This document shows positions 1-8,953 of a stretch of 64,000 nt of DNA, one piece after another. The number at the start of each line of letters is the position of its first letter. Position 1 is the first letter of the stretch. The DNA comes from JTS-RE37 sp041744575 (GTDB taxonomy: Bacteria > Bacteroidota > Bacteroidia > Flavobacteriales > Flavobacteriaceae). The stretch spans positions 11,490-75,489 of the forward strand of contig JBGTKP010000037.1 of the NCBI GenBank assembly GCA_041744575.1. The letters are read 5' to 3'. A program made the translations under genes and the position numbers. Below the pieces are notes generated by a model. That model did not search any database and was not told the origin of the DNA. It saw only the letters and a list, made by a program, of their open reading frames with translations.

Positions 1-240
1 GGCTACAGCCTGCCTCCTGATCAGCTGAGGACATGGACCAATGATTTTGTTTCTAGAATGCGTTTTTATGTGGGCGTTCAGAACCTGGCTACCTTTACCA
101 AATATTCCGGATATGACCCTGAAGTGGGACGTACCCAGAGTTTTCAAAAAGGGGATTTCACCCTGGCATCAGGGGTTGACGGCGGTGCCTCGCCACTGCC
201 GAGGATCATCCAACTGGGATGGTCTGTAACTTTTAACTAA
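1..240 (+). CDS. SusC/RagA-family TonB-dependent receptor, C-terminal end (partial)
   Basis: The window opens inside a reading frame (frame 1) that stays open from base 1 and ends at TAA 238-240. The about 79 visible residues carry the typical end of a SusC outer-membrane barrel: a strand with VGVQNLATFTKYSGYDPEV, then an aromatic last strand ending WSVTFN. SusC proteins form the TonB-dependent pore that imports oligosaccharides or other nutrients captured by the SusD lipoprotein on the cell surface. The SusD gene follows 34 bases downstream, which supports the call. Most of the gene, including signal peptide, plug and most of the barrel, lies outside the window, so the substrate cannot be judged. 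Confidence 0.93.
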   Translation, partial: GYSLPPDQLRTWTNDFVSRMRFYVGVQNLATFTKYSGYDPEVGRTQSFQKGDFTLASGVDGGASPLPRIIQLGWSVTFN

Positions 241-274
241 CACAGGATTTGAATATCTTTATAACATCAGCAAT

Positions 275-1804
275 ATGAAAAACATATATCTATTTTTCGC
301 AGGTTTTTGTTTTCTGGTCCTGTTTTCGTGTAATAACGAACTGGACCTGCAACCGCTAGACCGCTTGACCACTGATACCTTCTATAAAACCAGGGCCGAC
401 TTTGACGGGGCGGTATTTGCGTCCTACTCGTCTATCCAGGATTTTTGGGGTACCAGTACGGAAACTCTCGGGGAATTCGGGGAATTCTGGAAAATCACCC
501 TGACCATCACCGATGATGTGGCTGCGGACGAAATTAATTCGGATCAGATTTCGCAAGATCTGGATGCCCTGTTGATTCGCTCAAGTGATAAACCATATGC
601 CGCTGTCTACACCCAGATCTATGAAGGGATTTACCGGGCCAACCTGGTCATTCAAAACCTGGATGGTGAAAATGAACTGACTGAAGCAGATAAAACTGAA
701 TTGGGTGCCGAAGCCAGGTTTCTGAGAGGCTGGTTTCATTTTCAGGCACTCAAATTGTTTGGCACGCCTCCCCTGGCCATGGAAATTGTTACGGGTTTAA
801 ATAATCAGACGAAGCCAAATGCTACCCAGGAAGAACTTTTTGCGGCCATTCTGTCTGACTTTGCCGCTGCCGCTGCCGGATTACCTGATTCATGGGATAG
901 CTCCAACACAGGACGGGTAACCTCGTGGGCTGCGAAATCGTATGTGGGCAAGGTCAATGTGTGGAAACAGGACTGGGCCGCGGCCATTACAGCCTTTGCA
1001 GATGTGGTCAGCAACGGACCTTACGAACTGGTTGCAGACTATGAGCAGGTATTTGCCTATAACAATGAGAATAATTCGGAATCAATCTTTGAGATCCAAT
1101 ACGGAGGCCCGTTTTCAGATGATAATATCTGGGTTTTTGATGATACCCATTCTGAAGACTTTAAAGCTTCTCAGGGAACAGGTCGTGGCTGGTTCTGGGA
1201 CGCCAGCAATGGTGCTCCGGGAGGTAAACTGGGGTATTGGGCACCTACTCAGAATCTGGTAGATGCATTTGAACCAGGAGATCTGCGGGCGCAGTCCATA
1301 TTTTATCAGGGTGGAGATACCTATTTTTCTTTTGACGGTACCAGATATGAACTGCCTTACGATGAAGCCTGGTCCTCCACTAGTTTCACCTTGAAAAAAT
1401 ACAGGGGATCCATCAATACCGTTTCAGGGAACAGTTCCCCGAACGGTCAGGCGGATTTTAACAACGAACGCTGGTTCCGTTTCGCCGAGTTAAAGTTGCT
1501 CTATGCTGAAGCACTGATCGAGGGAGGCGGCGATTTGGGGATAGCCAAACAACAAATCGATGATATCCGACTTCGAGCCGGCCTTCCAGCACTGGATGTT
1601 TCTGCAGATCTTACGGCAGCGATGCGACAGGAAAAACGTATTGAACTTGCCCTGGAACCACATCGCTGGTTCGATATCACCCGTTGGGGAATAGGGGCCG
1701 AAATTTTTGGAAGTGCGTGGAATGAGAGGTACACTGTATTTCCATTTCCGCTGTCCGAAATTGATCGGTCCAAAGGATTATTGGTTCAGAATCCGGGGTA
1801 CTGA
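275..1804 (+). CDS. SusD/RagB-family surface nutrient-binding lipoprotein
   Basis: A 509-residue protein, usual length for SusD. The N-terminus is an SPII signal peptide with lipobox LFSC (Cys19) followed by NNELDLQP, the classic start of mature SusD proteins. Features of the family include the helical TPR-like part around FLRGWFHFQALKLFG (about residues 150-165) and the C-terminal block ELKLLYAEALIE ... LRQEKRIELALEPHRWFDITRWG. SusD caps the SusC barrel at the outer surface and binds the ligand. It follows the susC end by 34 bases, so the two are co-transcribed. No carbohydrate-active enzyme follows; instead FG-GAP lipoproteins and a PAP2-fold protein do, so the ligand need not be a glycan. 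Confidence 0.95.
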   Translation: MKNIYLFFAGFCFLVLFSCNNELDLQPLDRLTTDTFYKTRADFDGAVFASYSSIQDFWGTSTETLGEFGEFWKITLTITDDVAADEINSDQISQDLDALLIRSSDKPYAAVYTQIYEGIYRANLVIQNLDGENELTEADKTELGAEARFLRGWFHFQALKLFGTPPLAMEIVTGLNNQTKPNATQEELFAAILSDFAAAAAGLPDSWDSSNTGRVTSWAAKSYVGKVNVWKQDWAAAITAFADVVSNGPYELVADYEQVFAYNNENNSESIFEIQYGGPFSDDNIWVFDDTHSEDFKASQGTGRGWFWDASNGAPGGKLGYWAPTQNLVDAFEPGDLRAQSIFYQGGDTYFSFDGTRYELPYDEAWSSTSFTLKKYRGSINTVSGNSSPNGQADFNNERWFRFAELKLLYAEALIEGGGDLGIAKQQIDDIRLRAGLPALDVSADLTAAMRQEKRIELALEPHRWFDITRWGIGAEIFGSAWNERYTVFPFPLSEIDRSKGLLVQNPGY

Positions 1805-1868
1805 TGCTACGTCACAGTTGATCTGAGTTTTCACGAATATCAGAAATCCGGACAACCCGGGGCAGGGA

Positions 1869-1905
1869 GAATCCAATCTGTTTTTGGGAGATTGGATTCT
1901 TTCTG
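1869..1905 (+). terminator. Hairpin between susD and the CRTAC1 genes, terminator or attenuator
   Basis: A perfect 11-base inverted repeat (GAATCCAATCT / AGATTGGATTC, 1869-1879 and 1889-1899) with a 9-base loop is followed by TTTCTGTTTAT. It lies 65 bases after the susD stop and 42 bases before the chosen start of the next gene. This is the shape of an intrinsic terminator with an imperfect U tract. It would lower expression of the downstream lipoproteins relative to susCD. Confidence 0.6.
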
Positions 1906-1940
1906 TTTATGGGTTTGTTACTATCTTCGTCTGTGCCCCT

Positions 1941-4900
1941 ATGAAAAGAATAAGAGCCATATATCTTCTGCCAATAACCGCATTTTTAATAGTTCTGTCC
2001 TGCGGTAAACGAGATACTGTTCATTTCGAAGAATTGCATCCAAGGCGGACCGGGGTGACATTTAGCAATGCTCTGAAATACACGGATTCCCTCACCGTAC
2101 TCGAGTTTGAATATATGTATAACGGTGCGGGGGTGGCGGTGGCCGACTTTGATCAGGATGGATGGCAGGATATCTACTTCACCGGAAATATGGTCAGTAA
2201 CCGGCTCTATCGAAATTTGGGGGAATGGAAATTTGAGGATGTAACAGAAGCTTCAGGTGCAGGCTCCACCCATTGGTCAAATGGCGTGGCAGTAACAGAC
2301 ATCAATCAGGATGGTTATCCCGATATATATGTTTCCAGGGGAGGTCCCCGTGGTTCCGCCGCTGCAGACCGATCCAATCTGCTGTACGTTAATACAGGGA
2401 TGAAGGATGGAAAATTATCCTTTCGTGAAGAGGCTGCCAGGTGGGGACTCGCCGATGAAAGCTATTCCGTTCAGGCTGCTTTTTTTGACTATGACCGCGA
2501 CGGGGACCTGGATATGTACCTGCTAAGCAATGCCCTGGTCGATTTTAACCGCAATACTTCCAGACCCAAAGACAGAACCGGAAAAGCCCCCTCTGCGGAT
2601 AAACTGTTTCGGAATAATGGCGATCAGACCTTTACTGACATTTCCGCGGATGCAGGTATTCTTATAGAAGGTTTCGGGCTGGGCGTTCAGGTCTGTGATC
2701 TCAATAAAGATGGCTGGCCGGATATTTATGTCTCCAATGATTTCCTTACAGATGACCTTCTCTACATAAATCAGAAGGACGGGACTTTCGCCAATGAGAT
2801 CACCCGCTATTTCAGGCACCTGACCTTCAACGGCATGGGCAATGATATTGCGGATATTAACAATGATGGGCTTGAAGAGGTCATCGTACTGGACATGCTT
2901 CCTGAAGATAACAGCCGATGGAAACTGACCATGATGGGGAACAATTACGATGAATTTATGACGAGTCTTTCACATGGATATCATCCGCAGTATATCCGCA
3001 ATACCCTGCAACTCAATAACGGCAACGGTTCCTTCAGCGAGGTAGGTCAGATTGCCGGTATATCGGCTACAGAGTGGAGCTGGAGTGCTTTATTCGCCGA
3101 TTTTGATCATGACGGGCTGCGCGATTTATGTATCACCAATGGCTATCGTCAGGATATAACCAATCTTGATTTTATGGTCTATGGGAATCAGATTCTGACC
3201 ATGGGTACCGAGGAAGCCAATAGGAAACAACGTCTTGAAGAACTGAATAAACTCCCCGGGATCAAGTTGCATAATTACTTTTTCAGAAACGAGGGGGACC
3301 TCCGGTTCAAAGATCTTTCAAAGGAGGCAGGCTTTACCAAACCGACCTATTCCAACGGAATGGCATATGCGGATTTTGACAAAGACGGCGATCTGGATCT
3401 CGTTATGAACAATATCGACGACCCTGCGCTCCTTTATGAAAATACCCTCGATCCCGGACCTGAGAGACATTATATTCAGGTTAAATTTAAAGGTCCCCAC
3501 CCTAACATTGCCGGAATAGGCTGCAGGGTACAACTGAACTACCAGGGCCGGATACAGGAGGAATATTTCACGCCTTACCGTGGCTATCTTTCCTCCATGC
3601 AGCCTGTCATGCATTTTGGCCTGGGTGCTGTTGCGATGATTGACAGCCTGAAAGTAACATGGCCCGACGGAAGGGAGGAAGTGCAGACAGAAGTGCCCGC
3701 AGATAATCAAATAACCTTGGATTATAAGGATGCCACTGTCCCTAAACCAGGATCCGAAAAAAAGGAGCCGGAATTATTTTTCCAACAGGATAGTACGCGG
3801 ATCGTGTTTAGTCATAAAGAGGACGATTTTGTGGACTATAAAATCCAGCCGTTATTGCCACACATGCATTCGAGGAACGGCCCTGGTTTGGCCGTGGCTG
3901 ATGTCAATGGGGATGGCCTTGAAGATTGTTATATCGGAGGAGCGGCCGGGGAACCGGGAATGCTCTTCAGACAACAACCCGACGGGAGTTTTATCAAAAC
4001 TCCATTCGCAGACGGAGCCGGAGAGGATATGGGGGTCCTCTTCTTTGACGGGGATAATGACGGAGACCAGGACCTCTACCTGGTAAGTGGCGGCTCCTCT
4101 TTCCCCAAGGGTGATTCAAGGTACCGGGACAGGATCTATGTAAATGACGGATCAGGAGATTTCAGTGATTCCGGAGGGCTTCCGGAACTTGCGTCCAGTG
4201 GGTCCGTCGTCACGGCAGCCGATTATGACAAGGACGGATATTTGGATCTTTTTGTGGGAGGTCGCGTGAGCCCGGGGGAATATCCACTTCCGCCTCGCAG
4301 TAGTCTACTGCATAATAAAAGTAAGGGTGGACAACTTCAATTTGAGGAGGTCACAAAAGACCTCCCCGCTTCCTTTACTCATATGGGCATGGTTACCTCA
4401 GCCCTTTGGACAGACTATAACAATGACACCTGGCCGGACCTCATTGTGGCAGGAGAGTTCATGCCCGTACAAATCTTTCAGAATAAGCAGGGCACCTTGG
4501 TGGATATTTCGGAGACGACCGGGCTTTCCAATTCACATGGATGGTGGAACAGTATCGCAGCAGGCGATTTTGATCAGGATGGAGATATGGATTATGTCCT
4601 GGGCAACCTGGGTCTTAACAGCAGATACAGGGCCAGCAAGGAGGAACCTCTTTGTATTTATGCCAAGGACTACGACAAGAACGGGCAGGTAGATCCAGTG
4701 ATGTGCTATTACATCCTTGGGAAAAATTATGTGGCTCATTCCCGCAATGACCTGATCGAGCAGATCAATGTGATGCGAGGCAGATTCCGAACGTATTCGG
4801 ATTATGCCAAAGTGACTTTTGAAGAATCCTTTTTAAAGGAAGAACTGACCGACGCCCTTGTAGTAAAAAGCGAAACATTTGCCAACAGCTACATGGAGAA

Positions 4901-5450
4901 CCTGGGGAACGGAAAATTCTCCCTGACCTCATTGCCAAGAAGTGCCCAAATTGCACCAATGTACGGGATGCTTGTGCAGGATTATACGGGTGACGGATTA
5001 CCTGACCTGCTTTCTGTTGGAAATTTTTATAGTGGGGAAGTATTCTCGGGAAGATATGATGCTTCCATCGGATGGTTGCTTGCAGGTGATGGAAATGGAA
5101 ATTTCAGCGCGGTCGATGTTAGAGATAGCGGCTTCTACGTTCCCGGGGATGCCAAAAGTCTGGTCAGCCTGCACTCAGGCAATGAGGAGGTAATCATCGC
5201 AACAATAAATAACGGCCCGATAGTTTGCCACCGCTTCCCGGGTTCCGGAGAGACCGTATATGCCGCCAGGGCGGGCGATATAGCTGCACTAATTACAAAA
5301 GGTGACGGACGTATACAGAAAACGGAATTTCAATACGGCTCGGGATATCTTTCACAGAGCAGCCGTTCAGTTCGCATTCCAGGGGATGCCACTTCCGTCA
5401 TTATTGTTGATACTGCGGGTAAGCGCACGGAAATACTGCCAGGGCTATGA
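1941..5450 (+). CDS. CRTAC1-like FG-GAP/ASPIC-UnbV repeat lipoprotein (copy 1)
   Basis: The ATG at 1941 is preferred over the in-frame ATG at 1884, because translation from 1941 starts a clean lipoprotein signal (MKRIRAIYLLPITAFLIVLSC, Cys21). The 1169-residue protein has many calcium-binding FG-GAP/VCBS blades of the type DFDQDGWQDIYFTGN and DFDKDGDLDLVMNN. ASPIC/UnbV segments follow, with the hallmark WPDGR near residue 575. Two halves of similar build are visible, suggesting two beta-propellers. Such proteins are common directly downstream of susCD in Bacteroidota; their biochemical role is not known, and surface binding or assembly is an inference. The stop overlaps the next start (ATGA), giving translational coupling to the paralogue. 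Confidence 0.9.
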   Translation: MKRIRAIYLLPITAFLIVLSCGKRDTVHFEELHPRRTGVTFSNALKYTDSLTVLEFEYMYNGAGVAVADFDQDGWQDIYFTGNMVSNRLYRNLGEWKFEDVTEASGAGSTHWSNGVAVTDINQDGYPDIYVSRGGPRGSAAADRSNLLYVNTGMKDGKLSFREEAARWGLADESYSVQAAFFDYDRDGDLDMYLLSNALVDFNRNTSRPKDRTGKAPSADKLFRNNGDQTFTDISADAGILIEGFGLGVQVCDLNKDGWPDIYVSNDFLTDDLLYINQKDGTFANEITRYFRHLTFNGMGNDIADINNDGLEEVIVLDMLPEDNSRWKLTMMGNNYDEFMTSLSHGYHPQYIRNTLQLNNGNGSFSEVGQIAGISATEWSWSALFADFDHDGLRDLCITNGYRQDITNLDFMVYGNQILTMGTEEANRKQRLEELNKLPGIKLHNYFFRNEGDLRFKDLSKEAGFTKPTYSNGMAYADFDKDGDLDLVMNNIDDPALLYENTLDPGPERHYIQVKFKGPHPNIAGIGCRVQLNYQGRIQEEYFTPYRGYLSSMQPVMHFGLGAVAMIDSLKVTWPDGREEVQTEVPADNQITLDYKDATVPKPGSEKKEPELFFQQDSTRIVFSHKEDDFVDYKIQPLLPHMHSRNGPGLAVADVNGDGLEDCYIGGAAGEPGMLFRQQPDGSFIKTPFADGAGEDMGVLFFDGDNDGDQDLYLVSGGSSFPKGDSRYRDRIYVNDGSGDFSDSGGLPELASSGSVVTAADYDKDGYLDLFVGGRVSPGEYPLPPRSSLLHNKSKGGQLQFEEVTKDLPASFTHMGMVTSALWTDYNNDTWPDLIVAGEFMPVQIFQNKQGTLVDISETTGLSNSHGWWNSIAAGDFDQDGDMDYVLGNLGLNSRYRASKEEPLCIYAKDYDKNGQVDPVMCYYILGKNYVAHSRNDLIEQINVMRGRFRTYSDYAKVTFEESFLKEELTDALVVKSETFANSYMENLGNGKFSLTSLPRSAQIAPMYGMLVQDYTGDGLPDLLSVGNFYSGEVFSGRYDASIGWLLAGDGNGNFSAVDVRDSGFYVPGDAKSLVSLHSGNEEVIIATINNGPIVCHRFPGSGETVYAARAGDIAALITKGDGRIQKTEFQYGSGYLSQSSRSVRIPGDATSVIIVDTAGKRTEILPGL

Positions 5451-8400
5451 TGCGTTTGAGGATCATAATGCTCATAGGTACTACCCTGGGTCTTTTGCTG
5501 GCCTGCGGGAAAAAGGACACCTCCGGATTCCGTTTATTGGGCGCTTCCGAGACTGGGATTGATTTTGAAAATACCATTAAGGAAAATGACAGTATCAATG
5601 TCTTTGAATTCATGAATATTTATACCGGTGCCGGCGTCGCGGTGGGGGATATCAACAATGATGGCATGCCCGATGTCTATTTCAGCGGCAATATGGTATC
5701 TGGGAGAATGTACCTGAACAAAGGGGATCTTCAATTTGAAGACGTCACCGAATCTGCCGGCTTGTTGGACTTCAGATGGGGCACAGGAGTTACCATGGTG
5801 GATATCAACAGCGACGGATGGCTGGACCTCTATGTCTGTGTTTCCGGCAGTGCCGCAGAGTCGGAACGGGCCAACCTTCTGTATATCAATAATGGGGATA
5901 TGACGTTTACCGAAAAAGCAAAGGAGTTTGGTTTGGCCGATACACGGCAGTCCATGCAGGCTGCATTTTTTGACTACGATAATGATCAGGATCTGGATAT
6001 GTATCTACTGGTGAATCAGGCCGCATACGAATACCGGGTTAATAGCAGTACCCCAAGACAGCTTAAAGGGCAGTCGGTCAGCAATGACCGCCTGTACCGA
6101 AACGATGGCAACAACCACTTTACAGACGTTACCTTGCAGGCCGGGATTCTTGTAGAAGGTTATGGACTGGGCGTAGGCATTTCAGACATTGATGAAGATG
6201 GCTGGCCGGATATATATGTTTCCAACGACTTTATCGGGAATGACATCCTCTATATAAATCAGGGGAATGGCACTTTCAAAGACCGGATCATGGACTATCT
6301 CAACCACACCTCCTATGCAGGAATGGGGAATGACATTGCCGATTTTGACAACAATGGCAAACCGGATATCATGGTCCTGGATATGCGGCCTGAAGACAAT
6401 GAACGCCAAAAGCTGATCATCTCCTCTACCGGGTATGACCGTTTCAATATGATGCTGGATGCGGGTTATCAACCCCAGTACAGCCGGAATACCCTTCAGT
6501 TAAACAAGGGTGGTGGGGAGTTCAGTGAAATTGGATTCCTTGCCGGAGTGAGCAGTACAGACTGGAGCTGGAGTCCGCTATTGGCAGATTTTGATAATGA
6601 CGGATACAGGGATATGTTCGTATCGAATGGATTCTTAAGAGATCTTGGCAATCTGGATTATATCCATTATCAGAATATTTATGACAATCCGCTGGGAGAC
6701 GCTGATGCCAAAATCAAAAAAAAGCTGGAGTCCATTGCAGATTTGCCCAGTGCCAGGTTGCAGAATTATCTCTATAAAAACAAGGGAGATACGACTTTTA
6801 AAAATGTCACGGAGGAGTGGGGAATGGAAGTGCCCAGTTGTTCCAATGGCGCAGCTTATGCCGATCTGGACAATGACGGAGATTTGGATTTGGTGGTGAA
6901 CAATGTGAACCAGTCCGCCTTTCTCTATGAAAACCTGAGTGAAAGGGATTCTGCGGCAAATTATGTAAGCCTGGTTTTTAAAGGAGATGCTGCCAACACT
7001 TTTGGAATTGGCAGCAAAATCAAAATTACCACCGGTTCCAAGAGCCAGGTGTCAGAACAATTTTTAAGTCGTGGCTATGAAAGTAGCATAGACCCTGTAA
7101 TGCATTTTGGATTGGGGATGCATAAGAAGATCGATAGCCTGGAAGTGCGCTGGCCGGATGGCCGATACCAGCTACTAACCGAAGTTCCTTCCAACCGGCA
7201 GATAACCCTGGTACAGGCTAATGCCAAAAAGATAGCGGCGCCACCGAAACCTCAGCCCGGGACTACCTGGCTTCAGGATATTACCGACAGCCTCGGCGTC
7301 AGTTTCAGGCATACCGAAGACGCAGTGGCCGACTTTAAATTACAGCCCATTTTACCCCATATGCATTCCCGGTTGGGCCCTGGAATCGCCGTTGCTGACG
7401 TCGATGGAGACCATAGGGAAGATTTTTATGTGGGAGGGGCGGCACGTCAAAACGGGCAGCTTTATATCCAACAGCAAAACGGAACTTTTGAAATACGGGA
7501 ATGGCCCTTAGACGCTGAATTTGAAGATATGGGTACGCTGTTCTTCGATGCGGACAAGGACGGAGATCAGGATCTGTATGTGGTCAGTGGAGGCGTTTTT
7601 CTTAATGCCGATCTTTCAGCCTACCAGGACCGCCTCTATCTGAATGACGGTAAAGGAAATTTTGAACAGGCCGAAGGCCTCCCTGACCTTTCTGCAAGCG
7701 GTTCGGTCGTCACAGCCACCGACTTTGACCGCGATGGGGATCTGGACCTGTTTATCGGTGGCCGGGTAAGCCCGGGAGCCTATCCGATGGCAGCAAAAAG
7801 CCGGTTATTGGAAAATCACGGTCTTCCGGGTGCAAAACCGGAATTCAGAGATATCAGTGACACTGTTCTGGGATGGGACCAACTCAGGATGGTAACCTCT
7901 GCCCTGTGGACGGACTATGATAATGACGGTTGGACAGACCTAATCGCATGTGGGGAATTTATGCCTATAGTTCTGTTTCATAATAACAAGGGGAAGTTAG
8001 AAGTAGTCCCACCTGAAATATCCGGGCTGATAAAGTCGGAAGGATGGTGGAACAGCATCAACGGGGGTGATCTGGACAATGACGGGGACACGGATTACAT
8101 TCTTGGGAATCTGGGTTGGAACAGCAAATATGTCGCTTCCCCTGAAGAACCATTATGTATTTACGCCAGTGACTATGATAAGAACGGGCGTGTGGATCCC
8201 GTAATGTGTTATTTTATTCAAGGCCGGAATTATATGGCCCATTCACGGGATGAACTGATCGGTCAGATCAATGCCATGCGCTCGCGATTTAAAACCTACC
8301 AATCCTTTGCCGAAACAACTTTTGAGAAGTCGTTCCGACCGGAGGAGCTCAGGGATGCCTATGTGGTTAAAAGCTATAACTTTGCAAGCAGTTACCTTCA

Positions 8401-8953
8401 GAATTTGGGGGATGGCCGCTTCCACCTGCAGGACCTCCCGGCGGAATGCCAGGTCGGTCCGTTGGAAGGCATTGTGATGGAGGACATGGATCAGGATGGA
8501 AATCTGGACGTATTCATAACCGGCAATTCCTATGCAACAGAGGTTACATCAGGGCGTTACGATGCAGTGAAAGGAATCGTACTGAAAGGTGATGGGCGGG
8601 GAGGCCTGACACCTCTTTCATTGGAAAAAACCGGCTTCCTGAATGATCTTGACGGCAGCGGTCTGGCATTGCTTAGAAACCCGCTTGGATCTTCCTACCT
8701 GATAGCTGCAAGTAATGACGGGCCGCTTCGCATCTTTGGGGATGGTAATCAATACCGGACGGTAACGCCAGGATTGGAATGCCAGAGTTTGGAAATCCTA
8801 CTTAAGGATAACCGAAGTTATAAAAAGGAGTGCTATTTAGGATCGGGCTACTTGTCACAAGGGACACGTAGCATTGTGATCCATGACGGAATCAAGGAAG
8901 TAAGAACAACAGATACTGATGGCAGTACAAAAACAATATATCTTGCTAATTAG
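5447..8953 (+). CDS. CRTAC1-like FG-GAP/ASPIC-UnbV repeat lipoprotein (copy 2)
   Basis: A 1168-residue paralogue of the preceding gene, alike in length, domain order and many blocks (for example GSGYLSQ near the end, and WPDGR in the ASPIC/UnbV part). The N-terminus MMRLRIIMLIGTTLGLLLAC is an SPII signal with Cys20. FG-GAP calcium loops such as DINNDGMPDVYFSGN and DLDNDGDLDLVVNN repeat along the chain. The start codon overlaps the previous stop by four bases (ATGA), and the next gene begins inside its last 35 bases, so three genes form a coupled unit. Tandem duplication with clear divergence suggests the two copies form a heteromeric surface complex or bind different partners; that is inference. 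Confidence 0.9.
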   Translation: MMRLRIIMLIGTTLGLLLACGKKDTSGFRLLGASETGIDFENTIKENDSINVFEFMNIYTGAGVAVGDINNDGMPDVYFSGNMVSGRMYLNKGDLQFEDVTESAGLLDFRWGTGVTMVDINSDGWLDLYVCVSGSAAESERANLLYINNGDMTFTEKAKEFGLADTRQSMQAAFFDYDNDQDLDMYLLVNQAAYEYRVNSSTPRQLKGQSVSNDRLYRNDGNNHFTDVTLQAGILVEGYGLGVGISDIDEDGWPDIYVSNDFIGNDILYINQGNGTFKDRIMDYLNHTSYAGMGNDIADFDNNGKPDIMVLDMRPEDNERQKLIISSTGYDRFNMMLDAGYQPQYSRNTLQLNKGGGEFSEIGFLAGVSSTDWSWSPLLADFDNDGYRDMFVSNGFLRDLGNLDYIHYQNIYDNPLGDADAKIKKKLESIADLPSARLQNYLYKNKGDTTFKNVTEEWGMEVPSCSNGAAYADLDNDGDLDLVVNNVNQSAFLYENLSERDSAANYVSLVFKGDAANTFGIGSKIKITTGSKSQVSEQFLSRGYESSIDPVMHFGLGMHKKIDSLEVRWPDGRYQLLTEVPSNRQITLVQANAKKIAAPPKPQPGTTWLQDITDSLGVSFRHTEDAVADFKLQPILPHMHSRLGPGIAVADVDGDHREDFYVGGAARQNGQLYIQQQNGTFEIREWPLDAEFEDMGTLFFDADKDGDQDLYVVSGGVFLNADLSAYQDRLYLNDGKGNFEQAEGLPDLSASGSVVTATDFDRDGDLDLFIGGRVSPGAYPMAAKSRLLENHGLPGAKPEFRDISDTVLGWDQLRMVTSALWTDYDNDGWTDLIACGEFMPIVLFHNNKGKLEVVPPEISGLIKSEGWWNSINGGDLDNDGDTDYILGNLGWNSKYVASPEEPLCIYASDYDKNGRVDPVMCYFIQGRNYMAHSRDELIGQINAMRSRFKTYQSFAETTFEKSFRPEELRDAYVVKSYNFASSYLQNLGDGRFHLQDLPAECQVGPLEGIVMEDMDQDGNLDVFITGNSYATEVTSGRYDAVKGIVLKGDGRGGLTPLSLEKTGFLNDLDGSGLALLRNPLGSSYLIAASNDGPLRIFGDGNQYRTVTPGLECQSLEILLKDNRSYKKECYLGSGYLSQGTRSIVIHDGIKEVRTTDTDGSTKTIYLAN

